A stretch of DNA of 64,000 nucleotides. Origin: Epiperipatus broadwayi. Lineage: Eukaryota > Onychophora > Udeonychophora > Euonychophora > Peripatidae. The stretch covers positions 4,311,656-4,375,655 of the forward strand of contig JAQFVV010012396.1 in NCBI GenBank assembly GCA_028023455.1. The letters run 5' to 3'. The position numbers were made by a program, and so were the translations under genes. Shown here piece after piece: positions 1 to 13,909 of the stretch (the stretch's first letter is position 1; each line of letters begins with the position of its first letter). The notes below the pieces were generated by a model, which worked only from the letters and a program-made list of their open reading frames with translations, made no database searches and was not told the DNA's origin.

Positions 1-193
1 ATATATATCTGAGCACTTATTGCATATATGTGTAGAGATGATAATCTGGACCAACTGATGATTGCTGGTACAGCATAAAATGCGTATATTGGTGATTATT
101 TATCTTTTCGTTCGACATATATGTGTTCAAGTGTATCAGTGCTATAAGATAGAGTGGAGAGTGGTGGGTTATGTGAAAGTGTGCTCCTATACC
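1..193 (+). repeat. Half of a fold-back repeat (family FB), cut by window edge
   Basis: This stretch closely matches, in the same orientation, the right arm of the complete fold-back element at 28711-29411 (compare 29213-29405). Shared landmarks are CTGAGCACTTAT, GGACCAACTGATGATTGCTGG, TGGTGATTATTTATC and GGAGAGTGGTGGG. The left arm would lie before base 1. It carries no reading frame. The match is by eye; how much of the element lies outside the window is unknown. Confidence 0.8.
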
Positions 194-2121
194 AATAGCT
201 GACTTATTATGATTGGTATGTTACATATATAAACATAAACTTTTGAAAGATTTTTTTTTAAAATAATACTTTAGCTATTATTATTCCTTAGCTCAGTAAA
301 TCTTTCATACGAAGCTGTCTTAGCTGCTATTGCATTTTTATATATGTAATCCCTGAAAAGGAAAAAAATACTGGAAAAAGAAAAATACAATTTACTTTTA
401 GTTTATAAAAGAGTTTTTAAAAGCAATTTAGATTATATAATTATAAGAAATCCACTGAAGAAAAGCAATATTTGAACTTTTTAGACATTTCAATTTTTAA
501 AGTTGACAATGTATTACTGAGCGCAGCTAGAGATTCTTGTTCCCTAATGGCTCATATCTGCCGGTAATGTCCACAAAATTACAATTAGCTCAATATATTA
601 TTGTGAATTATTGCCCGTTTTTTTTCCTACCCGTTTACAAGCGTCTCTTTTCATGAGTCAGATTTAGTCATATATTTCAATATAAATGTTTATAATATTG
701 TAGAATAAAAAAAAAAAACTTTTTTAAGTTTCTACTCCTAAAAGAATCGTAACATTTGTGATTGCGTTTTATTTTCTGATCAACTGAAAAGAAAATCTTA
801 GGACCACCTCGAGTTATAGGAGATTAATAGGTCAGAAGTTCAAATCTATTAGGTTCTCGCAAATCCAACTGATTACTCAAGTACCTCATATATATAGTGT
901 GTTTTTTTTCACAGCCAAAGCTAAAACTGACTGCTGAATTATCCAACTGAGCCATATGGCTCACAAGGCTAAAACATAGGTGTCATTTATCACTGTCCAC
1001 TTAAAAAGAACTCCGAGCATGCTGGGTAATTACTTATTTACTTTTGACATGCTGAGCCAAACTAGTAAAACTAAAGAAATTATAAATAATAAAATTTTAG
1101 TTTGTTATATATATGGGAGTTGGTGTGGGAAGTGGGGGGGCAGTATTCTATACTATATATATTAAGTGCAAATATATATATATAAATTTAGTTATCAAAT
1201 TATGAAACAACAAAATAAAAAGCACGTAATTAAAATAAGACATCTTTATTTAGAATTAAAAGTAAGTATTTAAATTGTTATTTTAAATAAATTATGTTTA
1301 AAAAGACGGCACGCAAAGCCAAATCTCGCCAATAATATTGAAGTATTGTTGCTTTCTAAATTTAACATACATTTAAAAAAAAAAATAGTGGCAATTATCA
1401 AATACATTTAATACTTTTATTAAATTATAAAAAAAAAAAAATTTTAAAAATAATTTAGCAAAGTCACATTTCTGCTTTATTCATCGTCAGAAGCCAAAAC
1501 ACTATTGAGCTGTAAAATATTTTGGGCAAAAAAGCTCAAAATTTGTTTAATTGGCTATCCCATATCTAACTTAATTTTATGGTTATCTAGTTACATTTTA
1601 TTTGGTGGATTAAATAAATAAACAAAATCTTTAACAGAACCTACTCCTCCAAACTATTTTAATATGTATAGAGTTGTAAAAAAAAATCTTTGCCTTTCAA
1701 AAGCAGTAAGATTACGATTTATTTTACATCAAAATCAAAATACATAGTCATAAATAAATAATGAAACTTTTTTACAAACAATTTGCCATAAATAAGATTG
1801 TGTTTTCTTTAATAGTAGGCTTTCTTTATGGAAATCTTAATTGAAATTTTATCTCAGGAGTCTATTAGGATCAAAAAGAAAATATCATGTTAAATGATAA
1901 AAAATATATATACTATATAGGAACCTTTGAAAAGTAGAACAGCTAAGAGTCGTTATATATTTCAACACGGCAAGCAAAACAGATGGTTTTATCAATTATA
2001 GAAGAGACTGATGTTTTGTTTCATCAGTTATAAAATTACTGTTTTATTATTTGACTATTAAATGTCAAATAAAGAGTCAAAAGCAGAAATTTTATTTTAT
2101 TGAAATTAAAAATATATATTT
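194..2121. other. AT-rich non-coding stretch
   Basis: No reading frame with coding character was found. It contains A and T homopolymers, short (TA)n tracts and one tRNA-like A-box fragment near 941-954. The 61-codon frame at 980-1165 has no recognisable motif and I treat it as chance. Confidence 0.6.
930..970 (-). repeat. tRNA-like A-box fragment
   Basis: On the minus strand the segment reads TGGCTCAGTTGGAT (941-954), a good match to the internal A-box of tRNA genes. The expected B-box is not found downstream on the same strand. A GTTCAAATC box near 840-850 lies on the opposite strand, so no complete tRNA can be folded. It is probably a fragment of a tRNA-derived SINE, or chance. Confidence 0.3.
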
Positions 2122-2218
2122 TTGTCAAGTGTTAGTGGTTGAATGGCCAGCATAGCTGTCTTACAAGCAGTTGTCCCGGGTTTGTAGGTTCGCTTCCCGG
2201 TCGATGCTTTGACACATA
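2122..2218 (+). mobile_element. tRNA-like SINE, copy A (Val-TAC-like)
   Basis: This is a 97-bp tRNA-like unit. It opens TTGTCAAG and closes TTTGACACAT, so its ends are inverted repeats that lengthen the acceptor stem. The anticodon stem-loop is GCTGT/CTTACAA/GCAGT (loop 2160-2166), giving a TAC anticodon. The B-box GGTTCGCTTCC is at 2187-2197. Related copies lie at 14282, 17066, 23336 and 43787. ATATATATTTT flanks both sides and may be a target duplication, but it sits in (TA)n and is weak evidence. Its dispersed relatives and target duplications argue against a genuine tRNA gene. Confidence 0.75.
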
Positions 2219-2398
2219 ATATATATATATATTTTAGTACAAAATAAATAGTTACTTCAAAACAACCAGCAAGATTCATTTATATTTCTAAATAAAATAT
2301 TGAAACTTATTTTACTATCGACTTTATCTTAAAAATATTTTTTTCTTCAAGAAGTATAATACTGTAACTACTCTTTCCTATTGCATTGCCAAATGTAT

Positions 2399-2682
2399 AC
2401 CATATAATACTCAATTGTCCAACCACATTACTACTTTTACAATGCTTTATTTTCCACTCTTTTCTAACATGATTGTAACTGTATTCGATTGCCCCAGCAA
2501 TCTTCTTCAGAACATTATATCTCTTAATCTCAACTATTACAATCAAATTTTAGTAGAGATTAGGAGATATAATGCTCTGAAAAAGATTTCTGGAGCAATC
2601 AAAACTATAAACTATAGAAAAGGGTGGGAAATAAAGCATTGTAAAAGTAGTGAATTGCTTGGACAATTGAGTATTATATGGC
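2399..2682. repeat. Fold-back element, arms 2399-2534 and 2552-2682
   Basis: The left arm is an imperfect reverse complement of the right arm, with a 17-bp spacer. CATATAATACTC pairs with GAGTATTATATG at the outer ends, and ATATCTCTTAATCTC pairs with GAGATTAGGAGATAT near the centre. Both arms, read outward from the centre, keep an open frame of about 50 codons with the same residues (for example IKHCKSS and GQLSIIW), on - for the left arm and + for the right. The shared peptide is not recognised. It is probably a non-autonomous fold-back transposon. Confidence 0.75.
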
Positions 2683-2699
2683 AAAGATTTTTTCCCTAC

Positions 2700-3480
2700 A
2701 TTCAACTATTTAAAAGCTGTTTTACTTTTATTATCTTATTAATTAAATGAAGGATCTAATAGCAATAAAAATAACTGAAAACAGAAATGTGAAATATTTT
2801 TTACCTTAAAGAAATAAAATTGCCATTAAATAATCTACTTCAGAAAAAAGCTTTTCCAGAAATTGCTGATAGCAGACAGTGAAATATAAGTTTATACCCA
2901 AAATCTAATCAATATTGGATTTTTAGCTGGGTTGGATATGGGTTAGATAATCCAGTCTATTAGCAAAATTTTTAAATTATTTAGTCTAGATTATAAACTC
3001 AGGTTATATAAACATTCTAAAAAATTCTGTCAATTTGCAAAAAAAAATATTTTAATTTTATCAACATTAAAGATATGTATTATATATTTATTGAATAAAA
3101 TGATATAAATCAATTATGACTGTTTCTTTTTATAAAATTTAATTATAAAGTCATACAGGAATTGTTTTATTAATAACATATTTTTAAAGCAAATTCTTCT
3201 TGATAATATGAAATATACATAAAAATATAGTTGTTACTAATGACATTTATGAGATAAATAATTATGATGCAATATAAAAAAGAATTAACAAATAAATAAA
3301 TATTATTACACTAGAACAAAAAAATTCTATAATCGTATCTTTAAAAATAACATAAAATTCTTGGAGATTGTATAAATAAGTACAATCTACACAAAAAAAT
3401 TACATTATTGTTACAAAGTAAAATCAAAGGGGCATTTTAGAAACATCTGTTCATGAGTGTTACATTTTAAAAAGGTTTTT
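2700..3480. other. AT-rich non-coding stretch
   Basis: Low-complexity A/T sequence. No reading frame, RNA gene or clear repeat was seen. Confidence 0.55.
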
Positions 3481-3625
3481 AATAATAACATGAAATCTAA
3501 AACTTTTGACAGCTGTGCCTTAAAAATACTTATGTGACAGCTAATCAGATATAATAATGACTGCACATAGAACTTTTAATTCAAAGACACAAGCCAGAAA
3601 TATGAGAAAAAGATGGAACCCATCT
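3481..3625 (+). repeat. Member of the ~368-bp repeat family (head part)
   Basis: The segment shares in order AATAATAACATGAAA, GCCTTAAAAATACTTATGTG, AATAATGACTGCACAT, ACACAAGCCAGAA and GAGAAAAAGATGG with the repeat units at 25385-26475 and 38180-38930. Only the ~150-bp head part is present. The short open frame at 3557-3748 that overlaps it also follows the repeat and is not treated as a gene. Confidence 0.75.
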
Positions 3626-4790
3626 ACAGATAATCATAAGTACCTAACAACAACTGCAGGCATATCTTTTTACAGATTTTCAGAGAGAGAGAGAGAAGAT
3701 TCTAAATGGCTGTGTAAATTTCCAAGAGTAATAAAGATTGATTTGTAAATTTTATTTTTATTAATTTTATTGTTTAAAAAGAGATTGAAGATTGGAAAAG
3801 TTAAGATTAAACGGAAAATAGAATCTTAGAAGACACAAAGTAAATTAATTAATGATTCTAATATGGGGTAAAAGTCTCATATGTTGTTAATTATAATAGT
3901 TAATCATAGACAGTGAGTGATAACGGTTATGATGATTCTAATTATGTGGAGCCAAGTGCAAAGAAAAAGAAAATAAAAAACAACACCTGAATTAAAAGTG
4001 GTATAAATGTATTTTAGCTGTTGAAAAGAATTTAGTTGGAAAAATTGTGAAATAAATTTTGTTTGTCAATTGCAATTTGTTTTCAAAAAAATCCTATAGA
4101 GGATATTTCAATACTCCTTGCTAGTTACCTATTGTTCATATGCTATTAAGAAAACATTAGAAATTTATTAATGTACAGCTGCACATCATATACTCAGTTA
4201 ACAGAGACAAACTTCTAATTGAGCAACAACAATCATCATGAATAATTTATCAAGATAAATTGGTCTAGATGATTTGTATCAACAGATATTCATTGATGGT
4301 TATCTTAGCTAATTATTCTGGGTTTGTACTAGCTATTTTTAGATGGAAATAATTTTATACAGTGATTAAAACTACAGACATTGACTTAATTATTTTCACC
4401 AAATGGTTATACAGTTTTGAAGTTAAACTAAAATTACCCCCATCTGTAAGTATTCTATTCAAGGGTTCTGTAAAAGTATTAGTATAAAATAAATCCTTTC
4501 ACAAAAGCCAATAAATTATATTTAAACATAATGGAAGCTAAAAACTTTAATATTTTTTATTAACAATATTAAGTTGATTTAGTCCTCTTTAAAGAAAGCA
4601 AAATGTAACATCTCACACATTGATTTGCTATTATATATAATAATATATTATTAATTATATAAGACTTAAATTCTACAAACATATCAAAGTTATTAAAATG
4701 TGTTTTTGTAAATAGCAATTTAATTATTATTATGTATATATTATAAGCTTTTGTATGAGAAAGGAAATACTTAGCCATAACCCAACAGCA
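3626..4790. other. AT-rich non-coding stretch
   Basis: No feature was recognised beyond homopolymer runs. The 80-codon minus frame ending at 4569 is low-complexity and judged spurious. Confidence 0.5.
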
Positions 4791-7545
4791 TACATGGACC
4801 AGAGCATACATACCCTAGGCATTGGGCCACACATTCACATTAAAAGTTCTCATGGCACTTTAAATTGACAGAAGTACTGGGCAAGACATGATTTACCCTA
4901 CATACCTGCACTTCAAAAATAAACTCCAAAACCACAGTGCATTCAAACCATCCATACATCTCTAGGGACTTCCAGAAAATACCATGCCTTCTTGAACTAG
5001 GCAGTTTACTGCCAAATTTTCCAATATTTACAACTCTTGTCATCCAGATCTTCATGGAATTCTGGTCTTTATCTTTAGACACCTTAGACATTTCACTGCA
5101 CTATATATGCATAATCTTGTTAATTTCCTATCCCAAATAATATATGATGTCAAATATCTGTATCCCATTACAATCAATAGTGCCTTTCACTAAGAAACTT
5201 GATTCAATATTCAGTTTATACAATCTTTAGCCATCTCCATGGGTCCACTAGCCATAAAATTTCTCAAAAAGATCATTAAAAATAAAATTGACTGTGCAGC
5301 CTTCCATTAATATTATCTCTCCTGTTTGCCAAAAAAGGCTCATCTAACACACAGGCAGCACTTATTTTTATGACAATAAACAATTTACTTGAAGAGAAAA
5401 AAATGGTCCAATTATAGTTCATCTGAACATACAAGCAGGATTCAATTCCATTTCTATCAACATGCTCATTCAAATGCTTGCTAATACCACACCCTCATTC
5501 ATTCTCCCATACCTAATTACCAATCTCCTGCTGAGTTGTAAAATCCACATCACTTTCAATGGCAGAAATTCTTCATCCTTCATTCCTACTCAGTTCATTC
5601 CAAGAATGTTCTACATGAGTCCATTTTTACAATAGATACATAGAAAATCACCAGAATCTAAACAATATGCATATAGCAAAACATTCCTTGCATAATCTAC
5701 ATGGACAATGTTACATTTTCCTGCTCTCTTAGAAACAACTACCCATATTGCAAAGCATTTTTAATAATTACTCATCTGCCTGCAAGATTCAATTTCAATC
5801 AAAATCAAACCACTGCATAGTTCCTATACTCCAAAAAATCTGCACTCAAATGACCCAAGGAAAGCCCACTTCATTTCTTGACTTCCTATTCCACAAAGGC
5901 TCATTTGGTATGAGATAGGCAATAAAATCCATACTCCAAGAGAGTGCACTATAAATCATCAATTCGCTTTCTAAGGCATATCTCTCTATTCCAAACATAC
6001 ATCTATTGCACACTCTTATTATTTTCAAAATTACATGCTACTTCTCAATTATCAATTATTTCTATCATCAACTCCATTTGCAATAAATTGCACTGTAACC
6101 AGAAAACACTATTGATCTCTGTCAAACAACTCAACCAGCAGCCCATTCATAATATTCTAGGCCCACATAGCATCTGTGTGTTATACATACTGAAAGCCAT
6201 CAAACTAATAACTGGAATCTCTAGCAAACTCCAATTCCTCAAGTGCCTGCTCTAAGACAACTCTATTGATAATCTCCTCCCTCTTCCACAATCTCACAGA
6301 CCTTACTTACTCAACACTAATCAACGTCAACTAGATCAGCTTTTACAACAACTCCAAAAAACACATCTAATGGAAAATTTACAACCTATTTTACCCATAC
6401 CTCAGCAATGACTACTCATTCTCCATGCTCAATATTAGTAACAAGTATCTTATCCAACTGTTTAGAAAATGGTCCCTGGAACTGTTTTAACTTCCTGACT
6501 AATCTCAACCTTTTTACTCTCCTATCATCTGGTTTTATACATTACTGTCATCTCTACAAAAATGTTAATCTATTCTATGGATGATGCCTCACAGATAAAA
6601 AGACTCAGCATCTCTTTAATGATGAACAAACACTCAATTTCATATGATAAATCATAATAAATATGTACTGACAACCTCTCATCCCCACACAACATATAAC
6701 TCAGATCATCCAAAGATCACACATCTCCACAACAGGTGCTACAACCTTCATTTTATTTTCCATCTGGTGCACCCATTGCACTTTTATTTTTGGCAATACA
6801 ACAGCAGGCATCCATCATCATTTACCAACAAATTACTATAGTTAAAACATGATATTGCAATAAAGCTCCCTGAGACATTTTTATAGCCTCATAATCAATA
6901 ATTAAAGAGCAGTCCAATCAACCTATAAACCAACTTTGTCAGTAACTGCCTCTCTAGAATGAGCATACACTCAACTTTATCACTAACTGTCACCAAATCT
7001 TATCCATTACGAGTTCTACTATACATGATGAGGGTATTTTTGTTCCTCAGCATCCTCACTGCAACAGGCCAGAGCTAAAGAAAGCTTCCCAATCACACCA
7101 GTCAAACTCAAGATGAATGAACTTTTATTCTGGTCATATAAACTTTATCCCCCCTGCTTCTTCCTCCCCATAAAACCCCCACACACTTTAAATCCTCAAT
7201 ACCCATAAACCATATAACATTTTAATCTAATGTATTTCTTGTCTTTTCCCTATGACCTAAGTTATAAAATCATCATTAATAGAAAACATGTATGATTACT
7301 AATGTAAATATCTATATACTGTGAAATATTCCCATGTAACCTTATCCCCCTTAATTGTATTGTAATTATCTATGTTAACAAAACATAGTAACCAATCACT
7401 TGTCAATACATTTGAACAATGCTCTAAGTCTTCTAATTGATATCACATTTGCTAAACCTATCATGTCAATGTAATCCTGGAAAAACCATTGTAAAATTTA
7501 TATAATCCATTTATTGTGCAATAAACTATACTGTTGAAACATAAA
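4790..7545. other. Strand-asymmetric block, G-poor and C-rich on +
   Basis: For about 2.75 kb the + strand is unusually poor in G and comparatively rich in C, with lower A+T than its flanks. Boundaries are soft near 4.79 and 7.55 kb, the right one just before the (AAT)n tract. Several 60-100-codon frames occur on both strands (for example - 4840-5091 and 5846-6028, + 5944-6255), but none shows a motif I know and none joins to a neighbour. The non-LTR element at 33.5-38 kb shows the same skew because its coding strand is purine-rich, so an old minus-strand element is possible. An AATAAA lies at 7520. Confidence 0.4.
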
Positions 7546-7555
7546 AAATGATCAG

Positions 7556-7556
<1 letters not shown>

Positions 7557-7596
<40 letters not shown>
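7557..7596. repeat. (AAT)n microsatellite
   Basis: About 13 uninterrupted AAT units. Confidence 0.95.
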
Positions 7597-7598
<2 letters not shown>

Positions 7599-10301
7599 TT
7601 ATGAAATGTCTAATAAATACTTTACAATCCAAATAAATCATTATCATTTTGATTTATACATATCTGATATTATTTTCATAGATTAAAAAAAAACAACAAA
7701 TAAATGATTTAACATGGTCTTAACTATCACACGAGCCAATACATGTTAATAATACATAATCAAAGATATATATTGTAACTGTATAATTGGGTTCAATGTT
7801 TATCAAGCTCTATTTAAATCATCAATTACATAAAATTTTAATTTTTAATTGGTAATAATTAAATAATAAATTCAATATTAAATAGATATATTATATTAGT
7901 GTTGTGTTATCATAATTAATAAATTATAATATAAAAATAAATAAATTTGGTCAATAAATTTTCTAAAAGTGTTAAAGAATTAAACTGTTCAAGATATGCT
8001 AGGCTCTCTGCCAGATTGTGGATGAGATTTTTATATGCAGTCTGTCAGATGGACTAATTTCAATAGTATCAGTATAATAATTTATTAATATTATAATTAA
8101 ATTAAAAGTATAGAAATATTTTAGTATTTTATTATTAAATAATAGTCAAAAAGATTTAAAAGTATAACTATTCTAAATTAATATTTATAATTAATTATCA
8201 ATCATATTTTTATTGCAATTTAAAATAGTTTTGAACAGCTTAATTAGTTATCACTTATGCTTATAGATGTAGAATTATTAATTGTATGTTAATGTATGCA
8301 CATACAATAATTCCATTGGTCTGTTAGTTGATACAATAATCCTCTCTGATGAATGTTTATAAACATGCTAAACTTAGATTTTTGTAGGAAAGACAGGGAG
8401 AACAACAAGAGAGACTGGGAGAACAAAGAGAATTAAGTGGACAAATGACAACATTTGAAATAACATAACTGAAAATTAAGGGGAAGCTGAAAATTATTAA
8501 AAAGTAAAATTAAATTTGAATTGAGTTAAAAATGGAATTGAAATTGTATTTTAAAGTGAAACTGATGGAGTAGGAAACTCCATTTGCCCTTTTATGCATG
8601 AAACATACAGCTGATGTCAACCAATAATTGTAAAGAGTTCACACACATTTAAAACTGATTGACATATTGGAAGAAAAAGTGCCAAAATAGTAAAAGTTCA
8701 TAAGCTTGAAATTTCACTTTTATATTATAACTGTTTTAATTATTATATTTATTGTGTGCATTATAAAATTAATTATGACTTATTTATGATGGCAAAAAGA
8801 AAGAAAAGAAAATTATTTTGTAGTTTCATTCAGAATGAATTTAAAAATTAACTATATGAGATATTTAATGTCTTTTATTGCTGTTTTTGAATTTATGAGG
8901 CACTGCATGTATAAGATAATAAAAATGTTATATTAAAGTTAACTACACTATTACAATTTTATTATACTATATTAATTTCATTACATGAAAAAAATAAATT
9001 TTAAAAAAATAGAGAAAAACGTTATATTGCTATTAAATAAAATTATAATAATAATTTATATCTATCTAATAAAACAATATAAATGAAGACACTAAATTAT
9101 AAAAGTTTACAAAATATTTATTGAGACTTTTAATATGAAGTATTCTCAACATTACCTTAAAACTTATGTTAGAGCATTGCTGGACTTGTAACTTCCAATA
9201 ACAAGTGGAATTGATATGTTTATTAAATTAAGTTGTAGAATCTCATCAAAATGAATCCAATGTCAACTTAGATTTTGATATAGTAATTGTTATGTTAATC
9301 ATATTGTGGATCAGACTTCTAATGCATTAATTATTAAATATTGCCACTAGTCAATAAAGTATATGAAATACATATATGTGATGAAAATAAGAATCAATTT
9401 TGTCAATTTCTGGAATAACAAAATACTGAAGTTAACCGATGAAACTACGATTGTTTATAGATCCATCAACATACTAAAATTACAGTTTAAAGTGATAAAA
9501 AAATACAAAATATATTCCTGTGGGAAAAAATATTTATCAATCATATCATGCTACAGATTTTAAACGTTGCAACCAAAATTTCACTCTCTTAGTTTCACAA
9601 GAAGTAACGTGAAACTAAAAGTTTATATAGTGATTTTTATTATCATTAATATTCTATGTTTTTATCTTGTAATATTATATATGTTGTTATTGCAGGTATA
9701 AAGACTGCTTTGTGTAAAAAAATGTATGATAAGTGTAAAATTGATGAAATATATATAAAAAAATAAAGTAATCTTATTTGTTTTAAATTTCATTTATATT
9801 TTAAAACATGAACACAGGTAAAAAATTATTACAGTTTATTCTTAATGTTTTGTTTCTAGGATAAAAGCCTATAGTTGTTGAATAATAATAATAATAAATG
9901 GGCAGTACATAACTTCAGTTAATTTAAGTGCATTAAACATGACATTTAATATGTGTAATATTTAATTAATTAATAGCTAATGACAGCTATAAATATGGGT
10001 CATTCTTGAATTGATAATGATAGTTATAAATTTTATGAGTCAAATAATAACATATTCCATTTTGCTAGTGTATTTATATATTCATGATTAGTAATATTAG
10101 TCTTAGATATATAAGTTGTCATATTGAATAATTATAATAATAAGTGTATAATATTTTGGAATATGTAAGTAGATCTATCATATCAGATGAACTTATTCTC
10201 TTTCCCCGAATGATGATATAAATGACGATCATGGGTGAATTATAAATGATGACTATCAAACTTTGAGCAAATTAAGGCCATACTTGGGTAGTGTATTGAT
10301 C
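7597..10301. other. AT-rich non-coding stretch
   Basis: No gene was seen. It holds a small hairpin (GGAGTAGGAAACTCC, near 8567-8581), a purine-rich run at about 8390-8450, and many short (TA)n and (AAT)n tracts. The 66-codon frame at 9363-9563 has no motif. Confidence 0.5.
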
Positions 10302-10489
10302 TAGTTATTAAACAAGGGATTAACCACCCCTTTCTTTTTCTCATATCCTTAAAGGTGATCCAAAAGCAACACCAGGATTTCAAACCACATGTTGGTATAG
10401 TTGTCTAAACAAGGGAATGATGCCCCTTTTTTATATCCCCAAAGATGCTCCAAAATGACATCAGGATTGTGGACCATATGCAGTCATGA
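10302..10489. repeat. Diverged tandem duplication, unit ~95 bp
   Basis: Unit 1 (10302-10396) and unit 2 (10398-10489) share in order AAACAAGGG, the CCCCTTT box, ATATCC, AAAG.TG.TCCAAAA, CA.CAGGATT and ACCA.ATG. Only two units are seen. No reading frame is present. Confidence 0.7.
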
Positions 10490-13400
10490 GGTGACTGTGG
10501 TTTAGGTTGTTAGTTTGTTATCTTTGCCTTAACTCAACCCCACTCTATCTTTGGATATACTATATGTTTTATTACTTTCATATTTCTAAGTTCTAATGAT
10601 TTGGTATTGATAACAACAGAATCATTTCTGAAATATGGTATTTGAAAATGGAGATTGTACTTAGCACTGAGCAAAACAATGATAAAAGATAATATTAGTT
10701 AAACATTATTTTTACTTAATGCCTATCAATTCAAGATGATCCCATCTATACCATTAAACTATGTTAGTTATCATTTTTACACAATGTTTTAAAATGCTAA
10801 TATTTTTCCTTAATGCTAAAAGGTCTATGTAATATTTTTCTTTAATTTTAAAGAGTCCCACAATATAAAACTAATAATTAAAGGGTAGAAAAATTATAGT
10901 TTTGACTCTTAAAGCAATATTGGCTGTTTAATATCCTAAATAAATGGATTAAAGCAAGAAGCCAGTAGTTTCTAGTATTCTAAGTATATTTATTGTGTTA
11001 TCCTGTGTGCTAATATTGTTAGCTTATTAACCATTGAATAGAGATTTTAAAATATATTGTCTGAGTCTATTTAAAGTAAGTTCTTAAGATCATATTTGAC
11101 AAATAGCTAAAATATAACATGTATAGTAAGTCCAATAAACTCAATGTTAGTAATAAGTTTGAATAATAATAATAACTTAAAGATAATTTATTAAAGTAGT
11201 AAATATATTCTAAGAGATCTTCCTTTAATTGTAAAATGTTGTAATAAAATCTGGTTTTATATAAATTTCTGTCACAATTGTCCAAGATTATGTAAGTTTT
11301 TTATGGTTTTTAGTATATTCACAATTTTGTTTGGAAATATATTTAATTGTCTGTGGCCTTATTGCTAATTATCATCCATACTGTTATTGCTATTTCTATC
11401 AGCATATTACTTTTATTGCTGTCATAAAAATCATTGTCAGTCAATATAATACATTTTATTCTGCATCAGCATATCAAGATAAATTTTAATAAGCTCTCAT
11501 ATTTAGAGTATATAAAACTTTATCACTTATTAATCAAAACTCTGCTAATCTTAAGCACATGTATAATTTTAAATAATGTTTTAAAGATTAAATATTTAGC
11601 TTTCAGAATAATCTCTTTATCTAAACCATTAGATACATCATTCACTGATCTTGATCATATTTCCCAAAGTTATTAAATAAAAAATGGTTTGTAAATTATA
11701 GGTCATGTGATATATGACTGATTTTTACTAATATATTCCCTTTATTAAAAAGTTATTAATGCTTCAGAAAATTTAAACCTCATTTTATTATTACAATTTG
11801 AATTGTCAAATATTCATTATTGATTCCATTTTTGTTTTATGAGTAGTCTTTGCTTGTTATATGTGAGTAGTGGCAAAATTCCTCTCCCTAATTGAAATAT
11901 ATCTTTTAAAATAGTAATATTTAAGTTATTTGAACCCTGAGAAAAGTAAATTATTAATTAATAGTATCAATTTTGAATCAATTGTAATTTTTCATTTCTG
12001 AAGTTATTTATTATGCCTTGCTTTGATCTCTTATGTTTATTCTTTTTGTTTAATTGATTTAGTAGAAATTTTAAGATGTAAATTTCTTTTCTAGTTTTAG
12101 GCTTATATTATATTTTAATTTAGTTGTTAAATATTTTATTTTAGTCAAGCTTAGAATCCCATGATTTATTTCATTATTGTTTTGCTGTTGTTTGACACAA
12201 TATTAGTTTTATAGTTTAGGATCTCATCCTTCATCATCAACATTGTTATCATATCTCATCCATAATTTTTTTTTTTTATTTCATCCTCATTTCTTCTGAA
12301 ATCATTATCATAATTAAGTCATCCTTATTCAACCCTTATTCTATTACCACCTTAAACATTTATCACCCTAACATATTTCCCCTCTCCTCTCCTCACTCTT
12401 AAATTCATTCATTTTCATTAGTTAAGTATTATTTGTTCTTCATCACCATTTAATCATCTATATCTTGATTCATTTATCACCCAACTCATAATTTAAATTC
12501 CATATTTATTTCATAGATCTTATTATTAACTATTTATTGGTATTATAAACTAAATTTATCTTGTAATAATTTTGCTTAGATCTTATCTTCATGTATACTT
12601 TGTGACTTCTATTTAAATTTGCTCATATATACACTATCCAAACTTGTTTCTGATATTCCTTTTTTGTAATTATGACTTATAATTTAATCAATGTTAAATA
12701 TTAGTTATTAGAGATGAAGGACTGATATATGATAGTATAAGAATTGGTAATGTCTTGTAATCTCTATTTATGCTTATGCTAGCCAAGTCAGTTTCTAATA
12801 TATTTATTATTGTTATTCATTGATGGTTAAGATATAATGTATTATTAGTGTTAAAATCCATAATGGATGGTGCTTTGTGACCTTTCCTTTAGACTCATGC
12901 TCATGCTGGCCAAGTCTCAGTACTTCTTTGGATTTGATTTTAAGAAAATAATATTTTTATTTCCTTTGTACTTCTTTGGATTTAATCACAGTAATATTTT
13001 ATTTTAACATTCTTCTCATGTACTCTATATTGTATGTTAAAACCGAGTCTGTTTAATGATTTTAGTTTTGATATTTGTTATTTCTCTTTATTATTGGGGG
13101 TTACAATATATATATATATATAGATGCACTTATAAAATATTTTAATTATTAATTATTACTTTCATTAAAATATAATTATCTTATGAATTAAATTATTATA
13201 TTTTTCTCAATATACATAGATGGTAAACAAAAGTTTTTTTTTAAAAAAAAACACATCTTTAAAAATTGGCTTGAAAGTTTTTCTTTTTTTAAACCTTTTA
13301 CCTCTTCTTACAAACTTTAAAAAAGATTTTCTCTGACAATAATATTGTAAAAAAATTGCAACAAATTGAGGTAAATTAACTCCTGAGAAAATTCTCTTTT

Positions 13401-13909
13401 TCTTTCATACTTCAGCAACATATTTAATTAATATTACAGTATTTATATTAGTGACAATATATTTCTTTCCCTTCAATCTTTTCATACACACATGAATTAA
13501 AAATAAAAATAAAGTATAGCAATGGAGTCTCAAGATCTATAGATTGAATTCTTTTATAGATTGTAAGAGTGGTATGTCCATGATATGTCCTTTGTAGAGA
13601 ATATATATATAAGATAAATGCTGGTGGTTGTCAACTCCATTCAGTTTCCATAATTTGATGATCTGCAGCCAGATAAATGGTCTACCCATATATTGAATTA
13701 TGAAATCCTACTACTTCACTGGGAATTCAAACACCAACTAATATTGAGACTAGCACCAAGCTGACTTTTAGCCCAATCTAACATTTTCTCAAATATCAAT
13801 CTGAACCCACTATTTATAATAAATCTCAAAAAATAAGTTTTTTTATCTTAGTTAATAAAAACAATATAACTATTATAGTTCTGCTTTTTTTAAACTTATA
13901 TTAATCATT
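10490..13909. other. AT-rich non-coding stretch with short repeats
   Basis: No gene was recognised. About 12220-12420 is pyrimidine-rich on + (many CATC, CCTC and TCATT words). The phrase ATGCT.ATGCT.GCCAAGTC occurs twice (12770s and 12900s) and GTACTTCTTTGGATTT twice (12920s and 12960s), hinting at local duplication. The frames at 11067-11285 (-) and 11434-11676 (+) are low-complexity. Confidence 0.5.

Noticed and set aside
4840-5140. Minus and plus frames in the G-poor block as a host exon
   Set aside because: They overlap on opposite strands, and no motif or splice context supports either one.
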